From positions 67,743-131,742 of the forward strand of contig NZ_URHZ01000003.1 in assembly GCF_900547735.1 (NCBI RefSeq): a stretch of DNA of 64,000 nucleotides. Reading direction: 5' to 3'. The notes below the pieces were generated by a model. The model worked only from the letters and a program-made list of their open reading frames with translations, did no database searches and was not told where the DNA came from. The position numbers and the translations under genes were made by a program. The DNA comes from an uncultured Clostridium sp. Its GTDB lineage: Bacteria > Bacillota > Clostridia > Lachnospirales > Lachnospiraceae. Every line of letters starts with the position of its first letter. Position 1 is the stretch's first letter. Below are positions 44,880 to 54,218 of this stretch, piece after piece.

Positions 44880-46889
44880 TCAGCTCTCTTCTGGAATCAA
44901 TGTAATAATATCTTTAATCGACATACATATATCATCGCATTCTTTTGCCCTATGGTTTTCCAAAATTGTACGCGCCGCTTTCTGCATGGCAGGGAATCCC
45001 GTCCGCGTCAACTGATTTGCATAAATGACAACATTCACGCCGCGCGCTTTAAATTCTTCTTCCGTAACAGTATTAAAAGAGGTCGGAACCACAACTATGG
45101 GAACTTCCGGTTCCTGTGCACGGAATTTTTCCACAAACTCGAAAATTTCGTCGGGCTCCTTTTTACGGCTGTGAATCATAATACCATCTGCCCCCGCTTT
45201 CACAAATGCAAATGCACGTGTAAGGGCATCGTTCATCCCGCGCTCCAAAATCAGACTTTCGATACGCGCCACTATCATAAAATCCTGCGTCTGTTTTGCC
45301 TGTTTACCAGCGGCAATTTTTGCGCTGAAATTTTCGATAGAATCTTGTGTCTGTTTCACTTCATTACCAAACAGAGAATTTTTCTTCATCCCTGTCTTAT
45401 CTTCCACGATAATCATGGAAACTCCCATGCGTTCCAGCGTTTTTACAGTATAGACAAAGTGTTCTGTAAGTCCACCGGTATCGCCGTCAAAAATAATGGG
45501 TTTTGTAGTTACTTCCATAATGTCATCAATTGTTCGAAAACGTGAAGTCATATCCACTAGTTCAATATCCGGTTTTCCTTTTGCGGTTGAGTCACACAGC
45601 GAGCTTACCCACATAGCGTCAAACTGATGGGCTTCCCCATTCTGATAAGCAGTTGTTTTCTCCACAATTAAGCCAGTCAAACCACTATGCGCCTCCATTG
45701 CAGTAATTGTGCCTTTCATTGCAATTGCTTTTTTCAGTCTTCCTCTTCGCACATCAGGCAGTGAGAGTTCCGCTCTCGCTCTATTTTCCAGCGCCTGATA
45801 TTTTTCATCTGCAGAATAAGGAAACTCTACCAATTTTCCGCCATAAGAGGCCAGAACCGACACTACTTCATCACGAATTGGTTTTTGAAAACCGGTAACC
45901 CAATCATCCCCGTGCACAACGTAAGTTGGCTTATACTTTTCCAGGTTTTCTTTATAGCTTAATGTTTTCTGTTCCACTACCTGGTATACACCGGAAATAT
46001 TCTCGAACAGCGCCTGTCGTTCCTCATAAGGTAAAAGGGGAAATCGCTTATAACTGATGACAGCCTCATCAGACAGTACGCCGACAATCAGTTTACCCAG
46101 TTTTTCAGCTTTTTTTATAATAGAAATATGTCCGCTGTGAATCATATCTGTGGAAAAACACATGTATACGGTACGATTTGATATCTCTTTTACCTGTTTC
46201 GATACAACAGCCAAATCCTCCGGACTGTCAATCTCACTGCATAACTTATTTTCAACATCCAGCGCTTTAATCAAGCACCTTTCCGACACCTCATTAAATG
46301 CATTTTCCGCATAGCATTCCACACGGTCACTCTCACAGAACGCTACGATATTAGACAGCCATACTTTCCAGTCCTGCTTTTCAATTTTATACAGCGGTTG
46401 TGCTGCAACTGCTTCATTAAAAAATTCAATGCCAATCTTGGAAATGTACCCGTTATGTATAACCGCTTTAAAATCTTTTTCAGGAAGAGGGAGTGTAGAA
46501 CTAACCGCCATGCAGCTTCCCTCGTGGTTTACTACAAAATCAAGGACTGCACTTTCAAATACCAAATCGCCATGCATGAGTAAAATATCATCATCCAAAT
46601 ATTCTCTTGCGCAGTAAATCGAATAGATATAATTAGTTTCTTTATACAGTTCATTCTTTACAAAAGTATAAGTCAACGGAAGTTCCAGACTTTGGCAATA
46701 GTTTACAAGTACACTGTCAAACAGACCCGTAGTTATAACAACCTCTGTGAGACCGGACTCAGCTATCATTTTTAGCTGCCGGCTTAAAATAGTATCTTTA
46801 TTGGAAATCTCCGTCATGCATTTGGGATGCTCAGATGTCAGTACCCCCATACGGCTGCCCATACCGGAATTTAAAATCAATACCTTCAT
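44880..46889 (-). CDS. Three-domain LicC/PntC-like nucleotidyltransferase - HxGH cytidylyltransferase - PEP mutase (locus 3)
   Basis: 669 residues with three enzymes in one chain. Residues about 1-230: a GT-A nucleotidyltransferase (LILNSGMGSRMG, EHPKCMTEI, LLMHGDLVFE) like LicC or PntC. About 238-370: a cytidylyltransferase with HSGH at 251-254 and VVHGDDW. About 385-669: PEP mutase with DGDTGG at 468-473 and the signature EDKTGMKKNS at 496-505. The last two domains have the order of bifunctional Fom1 of fosfomycin biosynthesis, which makes phosphonopyruvate and also cytidylylates 2-hydroxyethylphosphonate. The inferred role is supply of a CMP-phosphonate donor. Why there are two nucleotidyltransferase domains is not clear. 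Confidence 0.92.
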   Translation of the reverse strand: MKVLILNSGMGSRMGVLTSEHPKCMTEISNKDTILSRQLKMIAESGLTEVVITTGLFDSVLVNYCQSLELPLTYTFVKNELYKETNYIYSIYCAREYLDDDILLMHGDLVFESAVLDFVVNHEGSCMAVSSTLPLPEKDFKAVIHNGYISKIGIEFFNEAVAAQPLYKIEKQDWKVWLSNIVAFCESDRVECYAENAFNEVSERCLIKALDVENKLCSEIDSPEDLAVVSKQVKEISNRTVYMCFSTDMIHSGHISIIKKAEKLGKLIVGVLSDEAVISYKRFPLLPYEERQALFENISGVYQVVEQKTLSYKENLEKYKPTYVVHGDDWVTGFQKPIRDEVVSVLASYGGKLVEFPYSADEKYQALENRARAELSLPDVRRGRLKKAIAMKGTITAMEAHSGLTGLIVEKTTAYQNGEAHQFDAMWVSSLCDSTAKGKPDIELVDMTSRFRTIDDIMEVTTKPIIFDGDTGGLTEHFVYTVKTLERMGVSMIIVEDKTGMKKNSLFGNEVKQTQDSIENFSAKIAAGKQAKQTQDFMIVARIESLILERGMNDALTRAFAFVKAGADGIMIHSRKKEPDEIFEFVEKFRAQEPEVPIVVVPTSFNTVTEEEFKARGVNVVIYANQLTRTGFPAMQKAARTILENHRAKECDDICMSIKDIITLIPEES

Positions 46890-46934
46890 AAAACCACACT
46901 CTTTCTATTCAAAATTTAGTATGTCGTCACAATT

Positions 46935-48131
46935 CTACTGTGACAGTTTTTCTTGAATTTGTTTATAAATGATCTCGTTGTTCTCTGCATTGTCATAACA
47001 CATATATTTTCTGCGCATCTGCCCGCGCAAATCCTGATGCCTGCACGGATCTTTTAAATTCTTTTCTATATCTGAAATAAGCATTTCCTCATTGACCGCT
47101 ACATCACCCGCTGCAACCTCTTCCTTGGAAAAATACAGTCCCCTGTCATTATCACGGTAAAAATGATAATCATACAAATAGTATTGGACAGGTCGCTCCA
47201 ACACTAGGTAGTCAAATGAAGCTCCGGAATAATCCGTTATCAGTATATCTGCCGCCGCAAGTAAAGACTGCGCGTCCCAATCTTTTAATATAAATACCCT
47301 TCCCAGCATTTCTGTTGCTTTAGAATGCCGCTCCTGATTTACAAAATGTGCCTTTTCTACAATTACTGCATTATATTTCTCCAATATTTTTGTAAGTCTC
47401 CTGTCATCAGCCAAAGACGAGAAAGAGAAAGTATTTTCCCGTGTGTCCCGAAATGTAGGCATATAGGCAATTATTTTTGTATCACTATCCATGTTTAATT
47501 TTTCTGTTAATTCACTCCTCGATTTAATGTGAAATCTTTTATCGTATAATACAGTATTTCTTGGATGCCCTGCTAAAATAAAATTCCTGTTTTTCGCTCC
47601 GAACGCACTTTGATAGCAGGGACGAAACACATCTGACGGGATCACATAGCAGTCACAGTTAAAAGCATAATCATATAAATAGCAATAAATTAAAAAGGCC
47701 CATCCCCGCATATTACTGCCACTATGTCCGATTTTCTTCCACGGAATTCCATGCCAAAGATTTACCGTTACTGCATTTCCAAAAAAATTATTTCCTTTTA
47801 AAGAAAGATCCCTAAGCCCTTGTCCAACAACCACAACACCTGCTTCTGAAATAATATGCTTTGCCTCTGCAGTATTCATTTCACATACTTTGATTTTATT
47901 GTTGAGCCTGGATGTATCTACTCCCTTATTTGCTATCCAAATAAGTTTAATTTCAGGATGGACTTTGGCTAGATAGTTTGCGAAATACATACAGTTATCA
48001 TTGCATTTTCTTCCAAACCACTCACCGAAAACCCAAATATTTTTATTCGTTCTATTTCGTCTGCTGCTCACTTTAACTGCTATACCACTTAATAGGTTCC
48101 ATATTTTCTCTGCTTTATTAGTTTGACTCAT
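46935..48131 (-). CDS. TagF/TagB-like CDP-glycerol glycerophosphotransferase family protein (locus 3)
   Basis: A protein of about 398 residues with the family's motifs: VNLWHGIPWKKIG with the catalytic His, LAGHPRN, IAYMPTFRD, and the donor-site ITDYSGASFDYLVLERPVQYY. Relatives move the phospho-alcohol part of a CDP-linked donor onto a glycan. Beside a Fom1-like enzyme, the best guess is transfer of 2-hydroxyethylphosphonate from its CMP-activated form to the repeat unit. Ordinary CDP-glycerol is the alternative. I chose ATG 48131, which overlaps the flippase stop as ATGA. Confidence 0.88.
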   Translation of the reverse strand: MSQTNKAEKIWNLLSGIAVKVSSRRNRTNKNIWVFGEWFGRKCNDNCMYFANYLAKVHPEIKLIWIANKGVDTSRLNNKIKVCEMNTAEAKHIISEAGVVVVGQGLRDLSLKGNNFFGNAVTVNLWHGIPWKKIGHSGSNMRGWAFLIYCYLYDYAFNCDCYVIPSDVFRPCYQSAFGAKNRNFILAGHPRNTVLYDKRFHIKSRSELTEKLNMDSDTKIIAYMPTFRDTRENTFSFSSLADDRRLTKILEKYNAVIVEKAHFVNQERHSKATEMLGRVFILKDWDAQSLLAAADILITDYSGASFDYLVLERPVQYYLYDYHFYRDNDRGLYFSKEEVAAGDVAVNEEMLISDIEKNLKDPCRHQDLRGQMRRKYMCYDNAENNEIIYKQIQEKLSQ

Positions 48132-49552
48132 ACCTGTATATCCGCCTTTCTGCTCACGCTTTTCCAATAGCTGAAAGCACAGAATAATAATACTGCCAGC
48201 ACCCCAAAACGAAATTCAATATACGAAACCAAAGTGACCGCGATAGCTGCGACTGTTACACATAAGCCACCGCTCAAGAATAAATCAGACCACTTAAAGT
48301 AATGTACGTTACCGATTCTTGACGATATAAGCGCATGAAATGCAAAATTCAAACCATAGGTCACTGCTGTCGTGTACGCTGCTGCAACATACCCATACAT
48401 GGGAATAAAAATACTATTAAGCACTATATTTATCATTGCAGCTACCACTGTACCCAATGCAATTAATTTGGTCTTTCCATAATAATATTGAACCTGTACA
48501 GGTATTGTGTATAAAAAAGCAAAAAAGCCCCCCACAAGAATAGGTATCACACAATACTCCGCTCCGGCATATGAAGATGTGCCTAAGATAACAATTAATT
48601 CCGGTGAAACAAGCATAATTGATGATACAAACAAGGCTACCATAACTGCATACTGTGTTGCACGTTTTTGTATACTTCCAATCTCACCAATTTGGGCTTT
48701 TTCAAAAAACCACGGACTCCAAACATTTTCCAGCGAGGCTGTTGTGACTCCAACAATAGAATAGATGTTATAAGCAAAGCTGTATATTCCGGCTTGTGCC
48801 GCGCCGCAAATGCTATTTATCATGATTCGATCAAACTGATTTAATAATACCTGCGATATTCCGTGCGGGATTAGAGGAACACTGTAGGCTAAAGCAAATC
48901 TCCAATAACGAAAATTAGTTGTTCTGTCTGCAGGCGGCCTTTTTTCTTTCCAAAAATACAAACAAATAAACACCGCTAAAAACAAAACAGGAATCACCGT
49001 TCCGACTATACGTCCTTCTGCAGGATGCCTGCTAAATACCGCCTTTATCAGCAGAATAGATAATCCAATATTGAACACGGCATTAAAACCTGCTGCCAGT
49101 AAATAGCTTTTATAACTGTAAGTAATACTTAAATACACATTAAAAATAGAAAGTATCGCGCTCCCCAGACAATGTAATATCAATAAATTATGTATCCAGT
49201 AGTCAAACCCCGTATATGCTGTTAAAGGTCTTTCAAACATCTTTATCAGAAGAAGCCAAGTCCCCGCGCTAACTAATAACAATATCATGCAGGAAGACAC
49301 AAATTCGCCATAATCTTTCCCATATTTATATCTTGCGTTTTTTTGACATGTATTAAGTGTAAAGCCCACACACATATAAAGAATACTTTCATAAGCAATA
49401 TATGTATTATAAATACCATAGTTATCAGGGGATAAAAGACGTGCAAATATTGGAATTGAAAAAAACGTCAATCCCTTAATCATATAATTTCCAATCGTAT
49501 AACCTAACCCAGCTTTTAAAATAGCATTACCGTTCTGCTTTATTTTCTTCAT
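48128..49552 (-). CDS. Wzx-type polysaccharide flippase (locus 3)
   Basis: A polytopic protein of about 474 residues with 12-14 hydrophobic segments, of the MOP family. The start region is typical (GYTIGNYMIKGLTFFSIPIFARLL). A TTG at 49573 would give a longer start, but ATG 49552 is the better choice. It should flip the phosphonate-bearing repeat unit. A degraded acetyltransferase lies immediately upstream. Confidence 0.9.
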   Translation of the reverse strand: MKKIKQNGNAILKAGLGYTIGNYMIKGLTFFSIPIFARLLSPDNYGIYNTYIAYESILYMCVGFTLNTCQKNARYKYGKDYGEFVSSCMILLLVSAGTWLLLIKMFERPLTAYTGFDYWIHNLLILHCLGSAILSIFNVYLSITYSYKSYLLAAGFNAVFNIGLSILLIKAVFSRHPAEGRIVGTVIPVLFLAVFICLYFWKEKRPPADRTTNFRYWRFALAYSVPLIPHGISQVLLNQFDRIMINSICGAAQAGIYSFAYNIYSIVGVTTASLENVWSPWFFEKAQIGEIGSIQKRATQYAVMVALFVSSIMLVSPELIVILGTSSYAGAEYCVIPILVGGFFAFLYTIPVQVQYYYGKTKLIALGTVVAAMINIVLNSIFIPMYGYVAAAYTTAVTYGLNFAFHALISSRIGNVHYFKWSDLFLSGGLCVTVAAIAVTLVSYIEFRFGVLAVLLFCAFSYWKSVSRKADIQV

Positions 49553-49569
49553 GTGACATACTACTCTTT

Positions 49570-49758
49570 TCAATTTGTTCTATGTGTCTGACAGATTCTT
49601 CTGGTTTTGAGAACAATGGCAGCGATGTCAGAAGTTCTGACTCTGGCAAATCCCACCACCTTATTGCGGAAATTCTTTAATACCCTTGCAGGGCTACCGA
49701 CAACAATTGTATATGGAGGTATGTCTTTTGTAACAATACTTGCACAAAAATAACATTC
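49570..49758 (-). pseudogene. C-terminal remnant of a hexapeptide-repeat O-acetyltransferase
   Basis: Minus-strand reading gives CASIVTKDIPPYTIVVGSPA then RVLKNFRNKV, the characteristic end of LbH acetyltransferases (V-x-KD-x-PPYT-x-VGSPA). About 60 codons remain before a TGA at 49570. The catalytic part and start are missing, because the polymerase gene ends only 14 bp upstream. A deletion has probably removed the front of a sugar O-acetyltransferase once present in this locus. Confidence 0.75.
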
Positions 49759-49771
49759 CTTGCTCTCTCAG

Positions 49772-51040
49772 CTATTTGATTTCACATTTATTTATTGTAA
49801 CTGTTCGTTCTTCCATTTTATAGCGTTTTACCTCCATCCATGCCAGAACGCTAAACATTTCATACATAAAAATAATTTTAAAATTTACAATTGGTCCACC
49901 TGCGATAATATTATAAATTATCAATAGAATAAGAATACACGAATATTTTCTGTTTTTATTAAACAAATAAATTGACATATATATCCATATAGTATAAACT
50001 GCCAGCACAATCGGACCAAAAAGTAAATACGCCGAAAGTATTCCACAGTGTGGAAATGTTCCAAATCCTCTATTGTTAATTTCAATCTGTAAATTTGTGA
50101 AATAACCCGATATACCAAATGGATTATCTTTCAGGATATCTAAGCCACTCATAATCGACTTTGTCCTTCCCAAAATTGAGTCGTCCATTTCTATTGCTTT
50201 AAAACTAAGCAGCGTTGCATACCTACTATTGCTAATATACTCTATTATGTTATGGATCTTTAATGATAAAAAAATCAAACATACTACTACTAAAAAAAGT
50301 ATTACAAAGTAAGTATTTTTCCGTAGAGATTGCTTACCTTTTAATATAATTTCCAAAAACAGAAACAACAAAATCAAACTTGTCATAATTATAGCAAGAG
50401 CAATATTAGTTCTTGAGCCTGAAAGGTATAAAGCAATAAAAACCAACATAATATATAATACTTTATGCCTACAATTTTTTTTGAAATACAACATTAGTAA
50501 ACCTATACAACAGAGCACGCCCGTGGATCCCACGTCTAAATTTGAGGCATTGTAGCGTGAGCCTGACATACCACCAGGCCCGCCTATAGCAAGCATAATA
50601 AATACTGTTGCAATATTTAAATAAATAAAATATTCGTACATTTTTTCTGCTGACATTCCAGTTTTCGCACACTGAAGAGAGCACAACACAAAAGCACTGC
50701 CAACACCCAATGTAAGATACATCTCAAATGCCCCTGACACAAAAATACTATTAGAACCAATAAGCAGATAAATAATTTCTCTTATCACAAAATATATTGA
50801 ACAATAACCAATCAGCTTATGTTTTTTTATAACTGCAATCAAAATACCAATTAACAATATTACCAATTGAATAATACCGAATGAATAATTCAGCCATTTG
50901 TAAGAAACAAAACCTGGAGTAACACACTGATAAACAGGAAGCCATGAGAACACATCATCAGGTAGTAGCAGTAACAATATAATTACGGTTATCATAAACA
51001 TTTGTTGCGTTAATTTTTTTACTCGAAATTTAAATGACAT
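49772..51040 (-). CDS. O-antigen polymerase-like membrane protein (Wzy, locus 3)
   Basis: A hydrophobic protein of about 422 residues with about ten or more spans. A polar loop contains GLDILKDNPFGISGYFTNL and GFGTFPHCGILSAYLLFG, as in Wzy proteins. ATG 51040 follows AAAGGAAC; the frame is open to 51118. Base composition here is more AT-rich than in the flanking conserved cassette. It is the only polymerase candidate in locus 3. Confidence 0.82.
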   Translation of the reverse strand: MSFKFRVKKLTQQMFMITVIILLLLLPDDVFSWLPVYQCVTPGFVSYKWLNYSFGIIQLVILLIGILIAVIKKHKLIGYCSIYFVIREIIYLLIGSNSIFVSGAFEMYLTLGVGSAFVLCSLQCAKTGMSAEKMYEYFIYLNIATVFIMLAIGGPGGMSGSRYNASNLDVGSTGVLCCIGLLMLYFKKNCRHKVLYIMLVFIALYLSGSRTNIALAIIMTSLILLFLFLEIILKGKQSLRKNTYFVILFLVVVCLIFLSLKIHNIIEYISNSRYATLLSFKAIEMDDSILGRTKSIMSGLDILKDNPFGISGYFTNLQIEINNRGFGTFPHCGILSAYLLFGPIVLAVYTIWIYMSIYLFNKNRKYSCILILLIIYNIIAGGPIVNFKIIFMYEMFSVLAWMEVKRYKMEERTVTINKCEIK

Positions 51041-51206
51041 ATCGAAGTTCCTTTGTTTTCTGTATTCTGATCCGTCCAAGTTCTTCTCGTTTTTATGGGA
51101 AACTATGATTTTCGGCAACAGACATATTATATCTATATGTCACCCGACTATTATTCTTTCAAAAATGAAACAATGGTTACAGTACTATATCTTATGACGA
51201 CACTTG

Positions 51207-52055
51207 TCATTTTCCCCATAGATGTCTTATCCATAAAAATAGATCACACCAAAGTTGCGCAGTTCGTGAATACTTCAAATATTCATAATATACAGCTCTG
51301 CTTTGACGGTGAATATGAAATTTTTTTTTTCTCTTCATCACACTGTTTACTGTTGAACTATGATTATGAATCACTGTAGCATCTAGAATACACGCACATC
51401 TATAATTATTTAATGCCAATCGCTCTGCAAGAATTGGTTCCTCACAATATAAAAAAGTCCGCTCATCCATATAATTAATTTTTCTCATTGCTGAATTTCT
51501 CAGCAGCATACAACAGCCCTGTGGTCTGTATGAGAAGCACCAGCCTGATGCCACTTTTCTATTAATAATTTTACTTTTTCGAGCGCAACTTATCGCTCCT
51601 AATGTCAATGATACAATGGAAGGTCTTTTCAGATTTCTATTTATTTCTCTCTTCTCTTTGTAGTCAAAGACTCTCGGAGATACCGCTGCCAATTCTATAT
51701 TTTCATCCATAACTTTTACCATTTTTAATAAAATATTCATATCATTAAATATCAAATCATTATTACATACCCAACTGTATTTATAGTTGTGTTCGGCCGC
51801 CCAACGAATACCAATATTATTACCTGCTGCGTATCCATCATTTGTATGTGATAATAAAAATATAAACGGTCTGTTACTTTTTTCGTTCCAACTGGTAAGA
51901 CGTGTCGCGGAATCATTTGGAGAGTTATTATCAACAACTATGATCGTATCTTCAGGACAAATAACTTCTCTAAGTTTTTCAACAAAATCTAATGTTATTT
52001 TCCAGGTTATGTAATTTAAAACAATAACTGCCACGCGCTTGCCCATATATTCCAC
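51207..52055 (-). CDS. Family 2 glycosyltransferase (locus 3)
   Basis: A 282-residue GT-A enzyme: AVIVLNYITWKITLDFV, IIVVDNNSPNDSA, DGYAAGNNIGIRWA and WVCNNDLIF in the metal-site position, then YCEEPILAERL. It belongs to the rhamnosyltransferase-like branch, similar in layout to the GT2 protein of locus 1 (4284-5171). The acceptor is unknown. About 165 bp without a clear gene separate it from the polymerase gene. Confidence 0.87.
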   Translation of the reverse strand: MEYMGKRVAVIVLNYITWKITLDFVEKLREVICPEDTIIVVDNNSPNDSATRLTSWNEKSNRPFIFLLSHTNDGYAAGNNIGIRWAAEHNYKYSWVCNNDLIFNDMNILLKMVKVMDENIELAAVSPRVFDYKEKREINRNLKRPSIVSLTLGAISCARKSKIINRKVASGWCFSYRPQGCCMLLRNSAMRKINYMDERTFLYCEEPILAERLALNNYRCACILDATVIHNHSSTVNSVMKRKKKFHIHRQSRAVYYEYLKYSRTAQLWCDLFLWIRHLWGK

Positions 52056-52161
52056 TTGTTTCCTCTCCTATAAACTACTTATGTAAAATTCTCCTTAAAA
52101 TAGAATTCAACCTTTAAGATTCATTGTAGTTCTCCTTTTTATAAAGCTTGAAACCCCAGCG

Positions 52162-53124
52162 TCACTTTTTCCGCCAATATTCCAGCATATCATGTACTGT
52201 CTGTTGCATAGAAATTTCCTGCACCCATCCAGTATCCCGCTTAATCTTAGTTACGTCTCCGACGATTACCCGTTCATCAGTTGGCCGCAGTAATTGCTGG
52301 TCAACGCAACGTTCTAATTTATGCCCAATCTCCCTTTCGATCATTGTCACAATATCATCCATGCGATAAATATATTCTGACGATATATTATATACATCTC
52401 CCGCTTGCCCTTTCTCAGACAATAGTAAAAGTGCCTGAATAAGATCTCTCTGATCCATAATCGCTCTCTTTGTATTCAGATTTCCAACACGAAGCTGATA
52501 ATTACCCGTACGTTCAGCCTCTATCGCCCGTCGTGTAAAATCACTTGTAACATCATTCACTTTTCTTGTACCTGTCGAATTAAAAATGCGGGCACGGATG
52601 CATCGAATATGATCATTCATAAAATATTGAAATGCAAGTAAATCCTGTCCGACTTTACTGACACCATATGGATGCAACGGCTTCAGTTCTGCTGATTCCT
52701 TAACAAATATCTCTTCTCCCTGTAATTCATTCAACGTCTCTCCATACTCCGCACTGGAACAGGCAACCACCACCATTGGATCATAAGTAGAATCATATTC
52801 TGTTCTGACTTTCTTGACTGCTTCAAACACACTGATTGTTCCATTAACATTGGTGTCAATTGTAGCATAGGGTTGTGACCAGGAAACAACCGGATAACTC
52901 TGCGCAGCCAGGTGAAAAATCTTTTCTGGCCTGTTTTGTAAAATTATTTTTTCAATATTTGCAGGATATCGGATATCGCACTCAAGCATTTTAATATCAC
53001 TATGTATTTCTGTTATATCGGTAGTTGGTTTATAATATGTCCCTATGACCGCTTCGCCCTTCTCATATAACACTTCAACCATATGAGAACCTACCATACC
53101 GCCTGCACCTGTAACAAGTATCAT
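52162..53124 (-). CDS. NAD-dependent epimerase/dehydratase, GDP-mannose dehydratase/reductase-like (locus 3)
   Basis: A 320-residue extended SDR with VTGAGGMVGSHMV, FHLAAQSYPVVSWSQP, CSSAEYGE, YGVSKVGQD (Tyr-x3-Lys) and a C-terminal RPTDERVIVGDVTKIKRDTGW. The overall pattern is like GDP-4-keto-6-deoxymannose reductase (Rmd) and GDP-mannose dehydratase. The partner enzyme is not in the operon. It would supply a deoxyhexose for the repeat unit; CDP- or UDP-sugar activity cannot be excluded. Confidence 0.78.
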   Translation of the reverse strand: MILVTGAGGMVGSHMVEVLYEKGEAVIGTYYKPTTDITEIHSDIKMLECDIRYPANIEKIILQNRPEKIFHLAAQSYPVVSWSQPYATIDTNVNGTISVFEAVKKVRTEYDSTYDPMVVVACSSAEYGETLNELQGEEIFVKESAELKPLHPYGVSKVGQDLLAFQYFMNDHIRCIRARIFNSTGTRKVNDVTSDFTRRAIEAERTGNYQLRVGNLNTKRAIMDQRDLIQALLLLSEKGQAGDVYNISSEYIYRMDDIVTMIEREIGHKLERCVDQQLLRPTDERVIVGDVTKIKRDTGWVQEISMQQTVHDMLEYWRKK

Positions 53125-53128
53125 CCGA

Positions 53129-54202
53129 TTATCCTTCTTTCACTATTAATTTATCATCTTCAAATATCGCTTTGGCTGTATTGCAAAAATTTTTATAATA
53201 GTAGTTTGATATAAAAGCCTGCCTCGCCTCTTTACTCGCTGTATCAATGTTTTTTTCAAGATATCGAAACGCAGAGTAAAGTTCGCTGTTATTCGTTGGA
53301 TATCCTATTAGGCATCCTGATTTTCTGTTCTCTATTACATATTTTGATATACCATTTTCATTGGCAATTACAGGTGTTCCCATCATCAAAGAATTGGGCA
53401 GCACTCCGCTTTGCGTGCTTCTCGTATAAGCATTCCATACACAAATACTCTGCAGATAGTAACCGTTGATTTCCTCAGTTGTCATATACCTGCCATCATG
53501 TATATATAAAATTTCTTTTTTTAATGCTTTTATAATACAAGGGCGTTTGCGAATATGGCTCACATCATCTTTTGTAGCTATCAAAAATTTGATTTTCAAA
53601 TTATTTTCAATGGCAAATTCAATAAAAGATATAAAATCTTCAGTGCCATGCGCCGGTATAAAACCACCTATAAAGGAAAAGTATTCTCGTCTTATGTTAT
53701 TTGTCTCATTATATTTGTCTTTCATGATAAGGGGAAAAAACTGATAGGGAGCACGGTATACTATATGTGCACGCTTATAATAATTCACTCCGGCCTGAGA
53801 AGGCAGCAATACGCAGTAACTGTTACGGCAAATTACAGCATTAACTATCGCAGCAGCACAGATGCGCAGTGCCTTTTTCCCCTCCTTTACTAATCCGGTC
53901 AGCCCCATCCATGGATCATGTAATACATAATAAAACCTGATGTTTCTCTTTCTGCATCGCTTTGCTAAGGATATATTTTCACTGCCAATGTTATATGAAA
54001 TGATTATGTCAAATCCCAAATTAACTACTTCTTCTATTTCTTTCCCAATAATAATACGCTCTGATCCTTTATAATGAATCTGATATTTTTGTGCCAGCAC
54101 TAAATAAGTTTCGTGCCCCATTTTTTCAAACAAAGAACAAAATGCTTCCATATGTTGAAGCTGGTTTGGCGAGTATCTTATTGATGCAAGTGCAATCCGC
54201 AT
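53129..54202 (-). CDS. Family 4-type glycosyltransferase (locus 3)
   Basis: A GT-B-like protein of about 357 residues: an acceptor domain starting MRIALASIRYSPNQLQHMEA and a donor domain with YFSFIGGFIPAHGTEDFISF and SGVLPNSLMMGTPVIANENG. The motifs are looser than in the GT4 proteins of locus 1, with no clear E-x7-E, so the family is less sure. ATG 54202 is eight bases after GGGGGAG; a GTG at 54211 is the alternative. It lies 4 bp before the epimerase gene. Confidence 0.75.
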   Translation of the reverse strand: MRIALASIRYSPNQLQHMEAFCSLFEKMGHETYLVLAQKYQIHYKGSERIIIGKEIEEVVNLGFDIIISYNIGSENISLAKRCRKRNIRFYYVLHDPWMGLTGLVKEGKKALRICAAAIVNAVICRNSYCVLLPSQAGVNYYKRAHIVYRAPYQFFPLIMKDKYNETNNIRREYFSFIGGFIPAHGTEDFISFIEFAIENNLKIKFLIATKDDVSHIRKRPCIIKALKKEILYIHDGRYMTTEEINGYYLQSICVWNAYTRSTQSGVLPNSLMMGTPVIANENGISKYVIENRKSGCLIGYPTNNSELYSAFRYLEKNIDTASKEARQAFISNYYYKNFCNTAKAIFEDDKLIVKEG

Positions 54203-54218
54203 TTCCTGCACTCCCCCT

